DNA of 64,000 nucleotides. It comes from CAYLJJ01 sp964384025. Lineage in GTDB: Bacteria; Myxococcota_A; Bradymonadia; UBA7976; UBA1532. The position numbers and the translations under genes were made by a program. The notes under the pieces are model-generated. The model was not told where the DNA came from. It did no database searches and saw only the letters and a list, made by a program, of their open reading frames with translations. The DNA is taken from contig CAYLJJ010000006.1 in the NCBI GenBank assembly GCA_964384025.1, positions 1-64,000 on the forward strand. The letters run 5' to 3'. Below are positions 48,578-57,125 of this stretch, in pieces. Each line of letters begins with the position of its first letter. The first letter of the stretch is position 1.

Positions 48578-49810
48578 ATGTCACGCCTGTTTCTCTCTCT
48601 CTTGCCCCTCTGGCTCTCCAGCGCTCAAGCGCAACCTGAGAGCCTCGTCGATCACCTCTCTGAGCGGGCGCAGAGCAGCTTGAGCGCTCCTCCTGATCCG
48701 CCCAAATTTCGCCCTCTCTTGCCTCTTAAAGAGGATGGAAAGATTCGCCTTCTGGGAGCACGGATGCTGGCGCCTCTTGAGGGAGACCTAGAGCAGATCG
48801 AGATCGCGGTGGAGATGAAAGCTGAGGGACCCAGGCTGCTTTTGGTTGACTCAGGGCTGGTTTTCCGGGGAGCTTCAGCGGATTATTTGCCTGTCCCCAA
48901 CCAGAGCTTCGTCATCGAGAGCGAACACCAAATCCTAAAGCTTGAAGCCCTTCCCTTAAAGCCTCTTCAGGCTCGCCCCACCCCCGGCAGCCTCCTCAAG
49001 GTGTTGCGCTCTAACGATCCAGGTGTCCTCTCAATCCTGAGGGTTATCCAGCACATCGAGTCCCAAGATGTTCACCGTCTCAAGCGCTATCTCAAGGAGG
49101 AAGCGGGCATTTTCAAACCCGACACCCCTCTCCATAATCGAGATGTCTCCCTGCTGCGGTGGATCTCTTGGCAACACAACAGCGTTGGGGTTTTAAAGGC
49201 TCGCCTTGATCGAGATCCCATCCGCTTTGCCCTCTTTGCAGTCACAGCCAACTACACCATCCGAGAGACCGCTGACTGGCTGCGCCTCAAGAGGGGGATG
49301 AAGATGGAGGCCGCTGTTGAGGCTGCTCAGCGCCTCTCCATCTGTATCAGTTATCTGTTAGAGCGGGCTCGCCTGAACTATCGCGTCTTCAGCCCAGAGT
49401 ATGCTGATTATCATTTTAACCGTGGTGTTCAAGCCTATAGAAGAGGTGCTTTAGAGGAAGCGCGAGAGGCTTTCGAGGAGGCTCTCAAACGCAACCCTGA
49501 TCTGGTTGAGGCACGCTATAATGTTGGGGTCACTCAGTATCGCGCGGGGCTCTATAAGAAGGCTGCTTCTGCATTCCTCCTGGCTGCAGGCCAAGAACGA
49601 ACCTTTGCTGATCTTCATTACAACCGTGCCGCGACCCTGTATCGCATTGGAAAAAAGCTGAACGCAGCTCGCTCCTTCCGTAGGGTCCTCAAACAAAATC
49701 CTCGTGATAAAGAGGCTCAGCGCTGGTTGAAGCAAGCTGATCCAGAGGGCAAGACTGCTCCAAAAAAGCCCAAAAAGCGCCGCAAGAGACGCAGAGGAAA
49801 GAGGAGATGA
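48578..49810 (+). CDS. Secreted TPR protein
   Basis: A 410-residue exported protein with signal SRLFLSLLPLWLSSAQAQ. The N-terminal ~270 residues form an unrecognised mixed domain (RPLLPLKEDGKIRLLGARML, DYLPVPNQSFVIESEHQILK). Three to four TPR repeats lie at ~275-390 (YHFNRGVQAYRRGALEEARE, ARYNVGVTQYRAGLYKKAAS, LHYNRAATLYRIGKKLNAAR). A strongly basic tail (KKPKKRRKRRRGKRR) closes it. The C-terminal TPR/basic tail may bind acidic partners. It overlaps the small lipoprotein gene by ATGA. Confidence 0.72.
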   Translation: MSRLFLSLLPLWLSSAQAQPESLVDHLSERAQSSLSAPPDPPKFRPLLPLKEDGKIRLLGARMLAPLEGDLEQIEIAVEMKAEGPRLLLVDSGLVFRGASADYLPVPNQSFVIESEHQILKLEALPLKPLQARPTPGSLLKVLRSNDPGVLSILRVIQHIESQDVHRLKRYLKEEAGIFKPDTPLHNRDVSLLRWISWQHNSVGVLKARLDRDPIRFALFAVTANYTIRETADWLRLKRGMKMEAAVEAAQRLSICISYLLERARLNYRVFSPEYADYHFNRGVQAYRRGALEEAREAFEEALKRNPDLVEARYNVGVTQYRAGLYKKAASAFLLAAGQERTFADLHYNRAATLYRIGKKLNAARSFRRVLKQNPRDKEAQRWLKQADPEGKTAPKKPKKRRKRRRGKRR

Positions 49811-50046
49811 GATCGCTGCTTTTTGTGCTGTTGATGTCGCTCTTGAGCTGTGGGGGCGATCCTGTGGTGCCAGTCAAATTCCTGGCTCCTCCCCTCCTCA
49901 TCGGCCCCAAGGCCAGTCCTGAGGAGGTCTCTGGAGAGTTGCCTGCGCTGCGACCCATCCGAGGTTCCCGCGCCTTGGTCCCTGAGAAGCTCGTCCCCCC
50001 CGCTCCTCCTCCCGATCCGATCCCCGATTTTAAACGTCAGCCTTAG
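49807..50046 (+). CDS. Small proline-rich lipoprotein
   Basis: A 79-residue lipoprotein with signal MRSLLFVLLMSLLSC and lipobox LLSC. It continues with GGDPVVPVKFLAPPLLIGP and a proline-rich end (PPAPPPDPIPDFKRQP). It is translationally coupled to the TPR gene (ATGA). Its stop overlaps the converging regulator gene by four bases. No domain recognised; it may be a partner of the TPR protein. Confidence 0.62.
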   Translation: MRSLLFVLLMSLLSCGGDPVVPVKFLAPPLLIGPKASPEEVSGELPALRPIRGSRALVPEKLVPPAPPPDPIPDFKRQP

Positions 50047-50642
50047 AACTCTCCAAAGAGGCTGTTTAGAGGAACCCTCAGGGCAACAGCGATCTTATAA
50101 AGGCTGCTCACGCTGGCGCTGGATTCAGCGCGCTCGATCTGGCTGAGGAGGCTGACTGAGAGGCTGGTCCGCCGAGAGAGCTGCTTGAGGGTCAGACCGC
50201 CGCCCTTGCGCAGCTGCCGGATGGTCTGTCCAATCGCTTTATGAAGCTTCTCTTCTGGATCCATCAAGAGGCCCTTTTTACGGAGAACATCAGTGATGCT
50301 CTGCCGGAAGTCATCCAGGTCAAAGGGCTTCTTGATGTAATCAGAGATGTTCAGTTTGAGCGCATCTACTGCTGTCTCTACCGAGGGGTAGCCGGTGAAG
50401 ATCATGATGGCGATGTCATTGTCCATCTTGCGAATCTGCCGGATCAGCTCAATGCCGTCGATCTTAGGCATCATCAGGTCGATGATCAGGAGATGGTACT
50501 CTTCTTTGCGGATCTCAGAGATGGCCTGGCTTGGATCTGAGAGGGTTGTAACAGAGTAGCCAGTGGCCTCCAGCATGGTCTTCATATATTCGCAGATGTC
50601 TTGATCGTCATCAATGATCAGAATATTGATATAGATCGCCAT
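50043..50642 (-). CDS. Response regulator with receiver and XRE-type helix-turn-helix
   Basis: A 199-residue protein. The receiver (~1-125) has acidic pocket DDD (11-13), phospho-acceptor Asp55 (LLIIDLMMP), FTGYP with the conserved Thr, and Lys105 (IKKPF). A short linker leads to a Cro/C1-type helix-turn-helix (~135-199): IGQTIRQLRKGGGLTLKQLS, RRTSLSVSLLSQIERAES and LYKIAVALRVPLNSLF. Receiver-XRE fusions are rare compared with OmpR or NarL types. No kinase is adjacent. AGAGGA precedes the ATG. It lies between envelope genes and the dnaB-ribosomal block. Confidence 0.88.
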   Translation of the reverse strand: MAIYINILIIDDDQDICEYMKTMLEATGYSVTTLSDPSQAISEIRKEEYHLLIIDLMMPKIDGIELIRQIRKMDNDIAIMIFTGYPSVETAVDALKLNISDYIKKPFDLDDFRQSITDVLRKKGLLMDPEEKLHKAIGQTIRQLRKGGGLTLKQLSRRTSLSVSLLSQIERAESSASVSSLYKIAVALRVPLNSLFGEF

Positions 50643-50780
50643 TTCTTCCTCTTCTTCTTTGGTTCCTATCAGATTTTCATAGGTATATAAAAAAAGGTCA
50701 AGAGACTCCAGATGCTCTTTCAGAACTCAACGCAGACTTATATTCCTGAGTTTGAAAGATCCCAGGCTCAGCGACTCAAC

Positions 50781-52115
50781 TCAACCTTCTCTTTCATGTA
50801 GGTTTCTAAAGTGGGTCCACTCACGAAAGAACCTGAGTCGAACGGTCCCGATGGGTCCATTTCTCTGTTTGGCTATGATGACCTCAGCGATATTCTTCTC
50901 TTCTGTCTCTGAATTGTACACCTCATCTCGATATACAAACATGATCACATCGGCGTCCTGCTCGATTGCTCCAGATTCTCGCAGATCTGACATCATCGGG
51001 CGCTTGTCACTGCGGCTCTCCAAGCTACGGTTAAGCTGAGAGAGCGCGATCACAGGGAGGTTAAGCTCCTTGGCGAGGGCCTTGAGGTTACGACTGATCT
51101 CGCTGATCTCCTGCTCGCGGCTTCGAACATTACCGCTCCCACGCATCAATTGAAGATAGTCGATGATGATCAGCCCCAAGGGAGGGATATTCTTGTCTGT
51201 GGCGAGGCGGCGGCACTTGGCCCTCAACTCCATAGAGCTGATCCCAGCAGTGTCGTCCATAAAGATAGGCCAAGGCTTCATCACCTTACTGGTTTGAAGA
51301 ATCCGACCGATCTCCTCTATAGAAACCTGCCCTGTCCTCATCCGCTCCCCTCCGATCTGAGCCTCTGTGCCCAACATCCTTGAGGCCAACTGAACCGTGG
51401 GCATCTCCAAACTAAAGAAAGCCACGCTGCGACCACTCTGGGTCGCTCCGTTGGTGGCGAGATTGAGAGCCAAGGCGGTCTTTCCCATAGAGGGGCGCGC
51501 AGCCAAGATGATCAGATCACCCGGCTGAAAGCCTGCGGTCATATCGTCCAGATCGTAATAGCCGCTGGGTATCCCGGTGATCGCCGATTTGGCTTCATAG
51601 GCAGCTTGAACCTTGTCTACAACCTCCTTGAGAGCCGCTGCCATATTTGTGAACTGTTTGCCCTGCCGTCGCTCACTGATCTCATAGACAGCCTGTTGAG
51701 CTTCATCAAAGAGCCGTGTGCTGTCCTCATAATCCCCCCCATGAGCCTTGCTGATGATATTCTGGCAGGCGTCGATCAGGCGTCGCACCTCAGCCGCATC
51801 CTGAATCAACTTGGCGTGGTGCTCGATGTTGACCGTGCTCGCGGTCGAGCCTGCAAGAGCGAGGAGGTAATCTATCCCTCCCAACTCTCTCAGCTCTCCC
51901 TTATGCGCTAAAGCGGAGGCCATCGTTATTGGATCGATAGGGAGGCTCTCCTCCGCTAAGCGCAGCATAGAGGCATAAACGCATTGGTGCCGGGGAGCAT
52001 AAAAATCCTCAGCTTTGATGAGGACGGCGACCTGTTCAATGACCACATTGTCCAGGAAGATCCCTCCCAATACGGAGCGCTCCGCTTCCTGCGCTTCGAG
52101 GTGTTGAGCGTTCAA
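50781..52115 (-). CDS. dnaB: Replicative DNA helicase DnaB
   Basis: A 444-residue hexameric helicase. The N-terminal helical domain opens AQHLEAQEAERSVLGGIFLD and the linker helix follows. The RecA-like C-domain has Walker A ARPSMGKTALALN, GRSVAFFSLEMP, Walker B LIIIDYLQLM, LKALAKELNLPVIALSQLNR and the C-terminal DADVIMFVYRDE. Length and motifs are standard. A TTG start gives the family N-terminus. It lies downstream of rpsF-rpsR-rplI, the usual order, although 104 bases separate it from rplI. Confidence 0.96.
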   Translation of the reverse strand: MNAQHLEAQEAERSVLGGIFLDNVVIEQVAVLIKAEDFYAPRHQCVYASMLRLAEESLPIDPITMASALAHKGELRELGGIDYLLALAGSTASTVNIEHHAKLIQDAAEVRRLIDACQNIISKAHGGDYEDSTRLFDEAQQAVYEISERRQGKQFTNMAAALKEVVDKVQAAYEAKSAITGIPSGYYDLDDMTAGFQPGDLIILAARPSMGKTALALNLATNGATQSGRSVAFFSLEMPTVQLASRMLGTEAQIGGERMRTGQVSIEEIGRILQTSKVMKPWPIFMDDTAGISSMELRAKCRRLATDKNIPPLGLIIIDYLQLMRGSGNVRSREQEISEISRNLKALAKELNLPVIALSQLNRSLESRSDKRPMMSDLRESGAIEQDADVIMFVYRDEVYNSETEEKNIAEVIIAKQRNGPIGTVRLRFFREWTHFRNLHEREG

Positions 52116-52219
52116 GGCGAACTCTACTCTTATTTTTTATAGAAGTTGTGCAGGATGGAGCCCTTTGAAGAGGGCGTCAAGCGCTCCTTGAGGATCGGAG
52201 GGCTCGCTCAAAGATCTCT

Positions 52220-52672
52220 TTAGGCTTCTACCTTAGGGAAGACCTGAACTCGGATCTCAGCCACAACATCACGGTGCAGCTTGATGGAAACCTTATGCTC
52301 GCCGAGGGACTTAATCGGCTCCTCAAGGTGGATCTTTCGGCGGTTGATCTCATAGCCCTTCTCTCGAAGAAGCGCCTCGATCTCCATAGAGGTCACCGAG
52401 CCAAAGAGCTTCTCGTTCTCGCCAGCGGCCTTCTCCACCTGGAGAATCACCTTGTTCAGACGAGCCCTAACACCTTCAGCACCTGTGCGCTGTTTGGCGA
52501 TCCGCGCCTCAACCCGACGCAGCTCATGCTGCATCCGGCGCACCTGACGCTCATCAGCCTGTACAGCGAGGCCCTTGGGCAAGAGATAGTTGCGGGCATA
52601 GCCCGGCTTGACATTGACAACATCGCCCACCTCACCGAGGTGAGCTACATCCTCCTGAAGGATGATCTGCAT
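52220..52672 (-). CDS. rplI: 50S ribosomal protein L9
   Basis: A 150-residue L9. The N-terminal RNA-binding part has MQIILQEDVAHLGEVGDVVN and VKPGYARNYLLPKGLAVQAD, followed by the long central helix (VRRMQHELRRVEARIAKQ) and the C-terminal domain (NEKLFGSVTSMEIEALLREK). It binds 23S rRNA domain V. GAGGAG lies upstream of the ATG. It follows rpsR by ten bases in the rpsF operon. Confidence 0.97.
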   Translation of the reverse strand: MQIILQEDVAHLGEVGDVVNVKPGYARNYLLPKGLAVQADERQVRRMQHELRRVEARIAKQRTGAEGVRARLNKVILQVEKAAGENEKLFGSVTSMEIEALLREKGYEINRRKIHLEEPIKSLGEHKVSIKLHRDVVAEIRVQVFPKVEA

Positions 52673-52682
52673 GATCTGCTCC

Positions 52683-52982
52683 TCAGTGGGCCTTGACGGT
52701 TGTGAAAGGCATGAGCGCGACCATACGTGCTCGCTTGATCGCGCGGGTCACCTTGCGTTGATTCTTAGCGCAAAGTCCAGTCACCCGGCGAGGAACGATC
52801 TTGCCACGCTCGGTGATGAAATACTTGAGGACGGAGGGGTCCTTGTAGTCGATCACGAGGGTCTTGTCCGCCAAGAAGCGATCTACCTTGCGGCGACCGC
52901 CACCACCACCACCGCCACGACGACGACCGCCGCCATTGCCACCGGCACTGTTACCATTACTGCCACCACCAAACCTAGGCAT
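52683..52982 (-). CDS. rpsR: 30S ribosomal protein S18 with glycine-rich N-terminal extension
   Basis: A 99-residue protein. The S18 core (~33-99) is normal: FLADKTLVIDYKDPSVLKYF, ERGKIVPRRVTGLCAKNQRK and VTRAIKRARMVALMPF. Ahead of it lies a ~30-residue tail made almost only of Gly, Arg, Asn and Ser (GGNGGGRRRGGGGGGGRR), longer and more repetitive than usual. The ATG at 52982 has GGAGG six bases upstream. It overlaps the rpsF stop by eight bases, consistent with the S6-S18 complex being made in balance. Confidence 0.95.
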   Translation of the reverse strand: MPRFGGGSNGNSAGGNGGGRRRGGGGGGGRRKVDRFLADKTLVIDYKDPSVLKYFITERGKIVPRRVTGLCAKNQRKVTRAIKRARMVALMPFTTVKAH

Positions 52983-53358
52983 CCTCAACCTCCTTCTGAT
53001 CGACCTCTTGAGGCTCCTCTGGCTCTAGAATCTCAACGAGGGTCTCAGGATCGATCCCCTCTTCGAGCTTGATGGTCATAAAACGGATGCAGTTGTCGAG
53101 CATACGCAGGATGCGCTCGATCTCCTGAGTCAGACCAGGCGCTCCTACGATAACGAGATAATAGTAGTAGCCCTTGTTCTGTTTGCGAATTTCATAGGCC
53201 AGCTTACGCTTACCCCACTCCTCTTTCTTGAGGTAGGCGCCGCCCATGGACTCAACAACGCGGTCCACGCGCTCAGCGACCTTATTTCGCTCTTCTTCCG
53301 TTGCTTCTGGCTGAACGATGTAGATCAGCTCATACTTGCGTAGTTTTTGCTTTGCCAA
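52975..53358 (-). CDS. rpsF: 30S ribosomal protein S6
   Basis: A 127-residue S6: RKYELIYIVQPEATEEERNK, GGAYLKKEEWGKRKLAYEIR and KGYYYYLVIVGAPGLTQEIE, then a C-terminal acidic tail (LEPEEPQEVDQKEVEDA). It binds S18 and the central domain of 16S rRNA. The TTG at 53358 places the family N-terminus (K-Y-E-L) correctly and has GAGG five bases upstream; an ATG at 53391 would add 11 residues. First gene of the rpsF-rpsR-rplI operon, with a promoter just upstream. Confidence 0.95.
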   Translation of the reverse strand: MAKQKLRKYELIYIVQPEATEEERNKVAERVDRVVESMGGAYLKKEEWGKRKLAYEIRKQNKGYYYYLVIVGAPGLTQEIERILRMLDNCIRFMTIKLEEGIDPETLVEILEPEEPQEVDQKEVEDA

Positions 53359-53433
53359 GGCTCCCTCTGGTTTTCTATAGCCCACAAGCATTTTCGTGAG
53401 CAGGGAGTGATTGCCACGCCAAAAAGGCGCGGC

Positions 53434-53462
53434 AAGATATGAGGAGAGGGGCAAAATTGCAA
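53434..53462 (-). promoter_or_regulatory. Promoter of the rpsF operon
   Basis: On the minus strand -35 TTGCAA (53462-53457) and -10 TATCTT (53439-53434) are 17 bases apart. The predicted start is near 53427. The same -10 hexamer occurs in the HU promoter at 61.2 kb. Confidence 0.55.
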
Positions 53463-53488
53463 GGGCTGAGTTAAGCCCAGGGGAAAGC

Positions 53489-55594
53489 TCAGACGAGGAG
53501 GGGAGCGATCACCAGAGCGACGACGCTCATAAGCTTGATCAGGATGTTCAGGGCAGGTCCGGCGGTGTCCTTAAAAGGATCCCCCACGGTGTCACCGATG
53601 ACCGCAGCTTTATGAGCCTCAGAGCCCTTACCGCCATGCTCTCCACCCTCGATGAACTTCTTGGCGTTGTCCCAAGCGCCACCTGCGTTGGACATAAAGA
53701 TCGCCATCATGACACCACCCACGGTGGTCCCTACGAGGAGGCCGCCCAGAGCCTCCAGAGAAAAGATACCGACGATCACAGGGCTGAGGATAGCGAGGAG
53801 ACCCGGCAGGACCATCTCACGGATGGCGGCAGCGGTGGAGATCTCTACACATTTCTGATGGTCAGCTTTGGCGTTGCCCTCTTTAAGACCCTTGATCTCT
53901 CGGAACTGGCGGCGCACCTCTTCGATCATGCTGAAGGCCGCACGACCTACCGCCTTCATCGCCATCGCGCTGAAGAGGAAGGGCAGCATACCTCCCACAA
54001 AAACCCCAGCCATCACGTTGGGGTTCATCACGTTGATGCCAGTCAGCTTTGCCTTGGTGGCGAAAGCGCTAAAAAGGGCTAGAGAGGTCAGCGCGGCGGA
54101 GGCGATGGCGAAGCCCTTGCCTATCGCGGCGGTGGTGTTGCCTACCGCATCGAGCTTGTCGGTGCGCTCTCGAACGATGGGCTCCAGGTGAGACATCTCA
54201 GCGATCCCTCCTGCGTTGTCAGCGATGGGTCCATAAGCGTCCACGGCGAGCTGAATCCCTGTGGTGCTCAACATCCCCAAGGCGGCCATAGCGATGCCAT
54301 AGAGTCCAGCGTTGGCGTAGGCCAGGATGATGGCGCCCGCGATGAGCAGGGTGGGCAGCGCGGTGGAGAGCATCCCTACAGAGAGACCAGAGATGATATT
54401 GGTGGAGGGACCCGTGAGGCTCTCCTGGGCGATGTTATGGACCGGCTTACGATGATCACTGGTGAAGTGCTCGGTGACGACCCCCACCAGGATGCCTGCC
54501 ACCAGACCACCGACGGTGGCGTAGAAGACGCCCATGGCGCTGTAGCTGTAAGAACCCCCACTCAGACCTGTGATCTGAAAGGTATCTGGGCCCAGGAAAC
54601 CTCGAATCATGAAGAAGCTGATCAGGAGCATTACCGCGCCCGCTCCAAAGGTGCCCGTATCCAAGGCTCGCTGAGGGTTGCCCCCCTCTTGGGTCTTAAC
54701 AAAGAAGGTCCCGATGATGCTCACGATGATACCCGCAGCGGCGATAAAGAGCGGCAGGATTACAGGGTTAAGGGCGTCGATGCTGCTCTCTGGAGCGAGG
54801 CCATGTCCCCAAGCAACGCCCAGAATCATAGAACCTAAGATGGCGCCGACATAGGACTCAAAGAGGTCTGCACCCATACCGGCCACATCACCTACGTTGT
54901 CGCCTACGTTATCCGCGATGGTAGCAGGGTTGCGGGGATCATCTTCAGGAATACCTGCCTCAACCTTACCCACCAGATCTGCGCCTACATCAGCCGCTTT
55001 AGTGAAGATGCCTCCCCCCACACGAGCGAAGAGGGCGATAGAGCTGGCCCCTAAGCTAAAGCCCGCTAGGACATTGAGGACTCGATCTAACTTCAACGCG
55101 ACCAGAGCGCCGCTCCCCAAAATGTCAGTTTGACCGTAGATCAGAAAGAGCAGGCCCAAGCCCAAGACCCCCAGACCCACGACACTCATCCCCATCACTG
55201 CGCCACCGCCAAAGGCTACGTCTAGGGCCTGTGAGAGCCCTGTCCGCGCTTGGTGGGTGGTGCGCACGTTGGCCGCTGTCGCGACCCGCATCCCAAAGTA
55301 GCCTGCCAGACCAGAGGAGATGGCGCCTACCACAAAGGAGAGGGCGATGAGGGGATGGCTGTCGCTCTGCCCTTTGTTGAGGATGGCGAGGAGAACAGCG
55401 ACCACAACGACAAAGATCCCAAGGATCTTGTACTCCCGTTTAAGGAAGGCCATAGCACCGTCACGGATCGCTTGAGAGATCTCACGCATCTCGGGCGTGC
55501 CAACCTCTTTTTGGTTGATCCATTTGGACTTCAAAAAGGCATAAACCAGAGCGGCTATACCTGAAAGAGGGATGATCCAGCTATATTTCATCAT
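53489..55594 (-). CDS. hppA: Membrane-bound ion-translocating pyrophosphatase, K+-dependent type
   Basis: A 701-residue polytopic enzyme (about 16 helices) that couples pyrophosphate hydrolysis to H+ or Na+ export. The catalytic signature is DVGADLVGKVEAGIPEDDPR followed by NVGDNVGDVAGMGADLFESY, with the late motifs GDTVGDPFKDTAGPALNIL. The determinant GNTTAAIGKG carries Ala where K+-independent enzymes have Lys, pointing to the K+-dependent subclass; H+ versus Na+ specificity cannot be told by eye. ATG 55594 has AAGGAGG seven bases upstream. It salvages energy from pyrophosphate, fitting a biosynthetically active cell. Confidence 0.96.
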   Translation of the reverse strand: MMKYSWIIPLSGIAALVYAFLKSKWINQKEVGTPEMREISQAIRDGAMAFLKREYKILGIFVVVVAVLLAILNKGQSDSHPLIALSFVVGAISSGLAGYFGMRVATAANVRTTHQARTGLSQALDVAFGGGAVMGMSVVGLGVLGLGLLFLIYGQTDILGSGALVALKLDRVLNVLAGFSLGASSIALFARVGGGIFTKAADVGADLVGKVEAGIPEDDPRNPATIADNVGDNVGDVAGMGADLFESYVGAILGSMILGVAWGHGLAPESSIDALNPVILPLFIAAAGIIVSIIGTFFVKTQEGGNPQRALDTGTFGAGAVMLLISFFMIRGFLGPDTFQITGLSGGSYSYSAMGVFYATVGGLVAGILVGVVTEHFTSDHRKPVHNIAQESLTGPSTNIISGLSVGMLSTALPTLLIAGAIILAYANAGLYGIAMAALGMLSTTGIQLAVDAYGPIADNAGGIAEMSHLEPIVRERTDKLDAVGNTTAAIGKGFAIASAALTSLALFSAFATKAKLTGINVMNPNVMAGVFVGGMLPFLFSAMAMKAVGRAAFSMIEEVRRQFREIKGLKEGNAKADHQKCVEISTAAAIREMVLPGLLAILSPVIVGIFSLEALGGLLVGTTVGGVMMAIFMSNAGGAWDNAKKFIEGGEHGGKGSEAHKAAVIGDTVGDPFKDTAGPALNILIKLMSVVALVIAPLLV

Positions 55595-55698
55595 ACTCAA
55601 TCCTCCTTACTTCCGGTCTTTCAGCATTACATCGTCATTTTGATTCATCTTAAGCAATCCACTTAAAATAATCTTGTTCCTTAGAACGTTCGGAATAT

Positions 55699-56265
55699 TC
55701 AGCGTACATTGACACTGTTCATCGCTTTTTGTAGGCCATCATCGAGCACTTGGAGGATGGCATCTCGTGTACGTTCCAGGAGATCCGGCAACCACTCTCG
55801 CTCTTCTGTGTTGAAATTGGAGAGCACAAAGTCACTCGCATCTCCCCGGCTTGGACGACCAATGCCCAGACGCAAACGAACAAACTCTCGACTCCCCAAA
55901 GATTGAATGGTGGAGCGTAGACCATTGTGCCCCCCATGACCCCCACCACGCTTGAGGCGTAGAGTCCCAAAGCTTAGATCCAGCTCATCATGGAGCACGA
56001 TGATCTGTTCTGGAGAGATGTTAAAGAAACTGCAAGCAGCCTGGATTGAGCGACCACTCAGGTTCATAAAGGTCTGGGGCAGGAGGAAAATCACAGAACG
56101 ATCCCGTAATTTCCCCTTATTATAAAAGCCCTTGAACTTAGAGCGGTTGATTGAAACACCCGCCTCTTGAGCGAGCAGTTTCAGAGCCATAAAGCCTACA
56201 TTATGCCGATTGCTTGCATAGCTTGGGCCAGGATTACCCAGTCCCACCAAAAGCGTGTTCTGCAT
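55699..56265 (-). CDS. pth: Peptidyl-tRNA hydrolase
   Basis: A 188-residue Pth that frees tRNA from drop-off peptidyl-tRNA. Motifs are LLVGLGNPGPSYASNRHNVG with catalytic His21, FLLPQTFMNLSGRSIQAACS, IIVLHDELDLSFGTLRLKRG (catalytic Asp) and GGHGGHNGLRSTIQSLGS. The ATG at 56265 gives the exact family N-terminus; the longer frame adds unlike residues. It follows rplY in the prs-rplY-pth order common in bacteria, with a 213-bp gap. Confidence 0.96.
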   Translation of the reverse strand: MQNTLLVGLGNPGPSYASNRHNVGFMALKLLAQEAGVSINRSKFKGFYNKGKLRDRSVIFLLPQTFMNLSGRSIQAACSFFNISPEQIIVLHDELDLSFGTLRLKRGGGHGGHNGLRSTIQSLGSREFVRLRLGIGRPSRGDASDFVLSNFNTEEREWLPDLLERTRDAILQVLDDGLQKAMNSVNVR

Positions 56266-56478
56266 CGTTAAAGGCCTATCCAAAAATAACAGACGCGATT
56301 CTGAAAGCCGATGCATCTCATCTGCTGCGTTGTATCTCCTCAGAATAGCAACGCTATTCATCGTCGAGACGCTTTACATATGAGCGCCTCATCATCCAGA
56401 TTCACATCATTGATTACTGAACAAGCCCTGAAGCTTTTCCTTTAAGGGATCTGGAGCTTGGCTAGAGAGTGGAGCCGC

Positions 56479-57105
56479 TCAGGCTTCAGCCTCAGTCTCT
56501 TCAGCATCCTCAGTTTCCTCACCATCTTCCATCTCTGCATCCTCATCCAAGAGTCCGCGAGGAGGCTGGACCTTGACCACCAGATAATCGTGCTCGTAGA
56601 CCGCCTTGATGCCCTCAGGCAGGTTCAGCTCGCTGGCGAGCACCCCCTGATTGTGGTCCAGTTCGGTGACATCAACGATCACCTGGGCGGGAATCTCAGC
56701 GGGGAGACTGGAAAGCTTGATCTCCCGGTAGGGGATCCGCAGTTTCCCGCCTGTCTCTACCCCGACCGCGCGGCCCTCGGCGACCACAGGGACCTCAGCC
56801 ACCAAAAACTTCTCTAAATCAGGGGAGATGAAGTCCAGGTGAATGATCTTCCGAGAGATGGGATGGCGCTGAAGCTCCCGCGCTAAGACCTGATAGTGTT
56901 CCTGTCCAACCTTCAGATCGACCAGAGCGTTCTTGCCCTTGGGATCTTGAAGGATTCGATCCAGATCCCTGGGATCGATGTCGATGGAGATTGAGGACTC
57001 GATACCGTGACCGTAGATGACGGCGGGGAGTCGGCCTCGAACGCGGATATCACGAGCACCGCCCTTGCCAGTAGCCTCACGACGATTGGTGTTGATGGAT
57101 TGCAT
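56479..57105 (-). CDS. rplY: 50S ribosomal protein L25/general stress protein Ctc
   Basis: A 208-residue long-form L25 (Ctc/TL5 type). The 5S rRNA-binding domain has REATGKGGARDIRVRGRLPA, VIYGHGIESSISIDIDPRDL and HYQVLARELQRHPISRKIIH. The C-terminal TL5-like beta domain has VPVVAEGRAVGVETGGKLRI and IPAQVIVDVTELDHNQGVLA. It closes with an acidic tail (DEDAEMEDGEETEDAEETEA). ATG 57105 follows AGAGGAG. It comes 20 bases after prs, so the two are one unit. Confidence 0.95.
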   Translation of the reverse strand: MQSINTNRREATGKGGARDIRVRGRLPAVIYGHGIESSISIDIDPRDLDRILQDPKGKNALVDLKVGQEHYQVLARELQRHPISRKIIHLDFISPDLEKFLVAEVPVVAEGRAVGVETGGKLRIPYREIKLSSLPAEIPAQVIVDVTELDHNQGVLASELNLPEGIKAVYEHDYLVVKVQPPRGLLDEDAEMEDGEETEDAEETEAEA

Positions 57106-57125
57106 GAACTTCTCCTCTTGCAGGA

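Noticed and set aside
53411..53435. Inverted repeat upstream of rpsF as an S6:S18 autoregulatory leader
   Set aside because: The predicted transcription start lies inside it, so the full stem would not be in the mRNA, and the bulged CCG feature is not evident.
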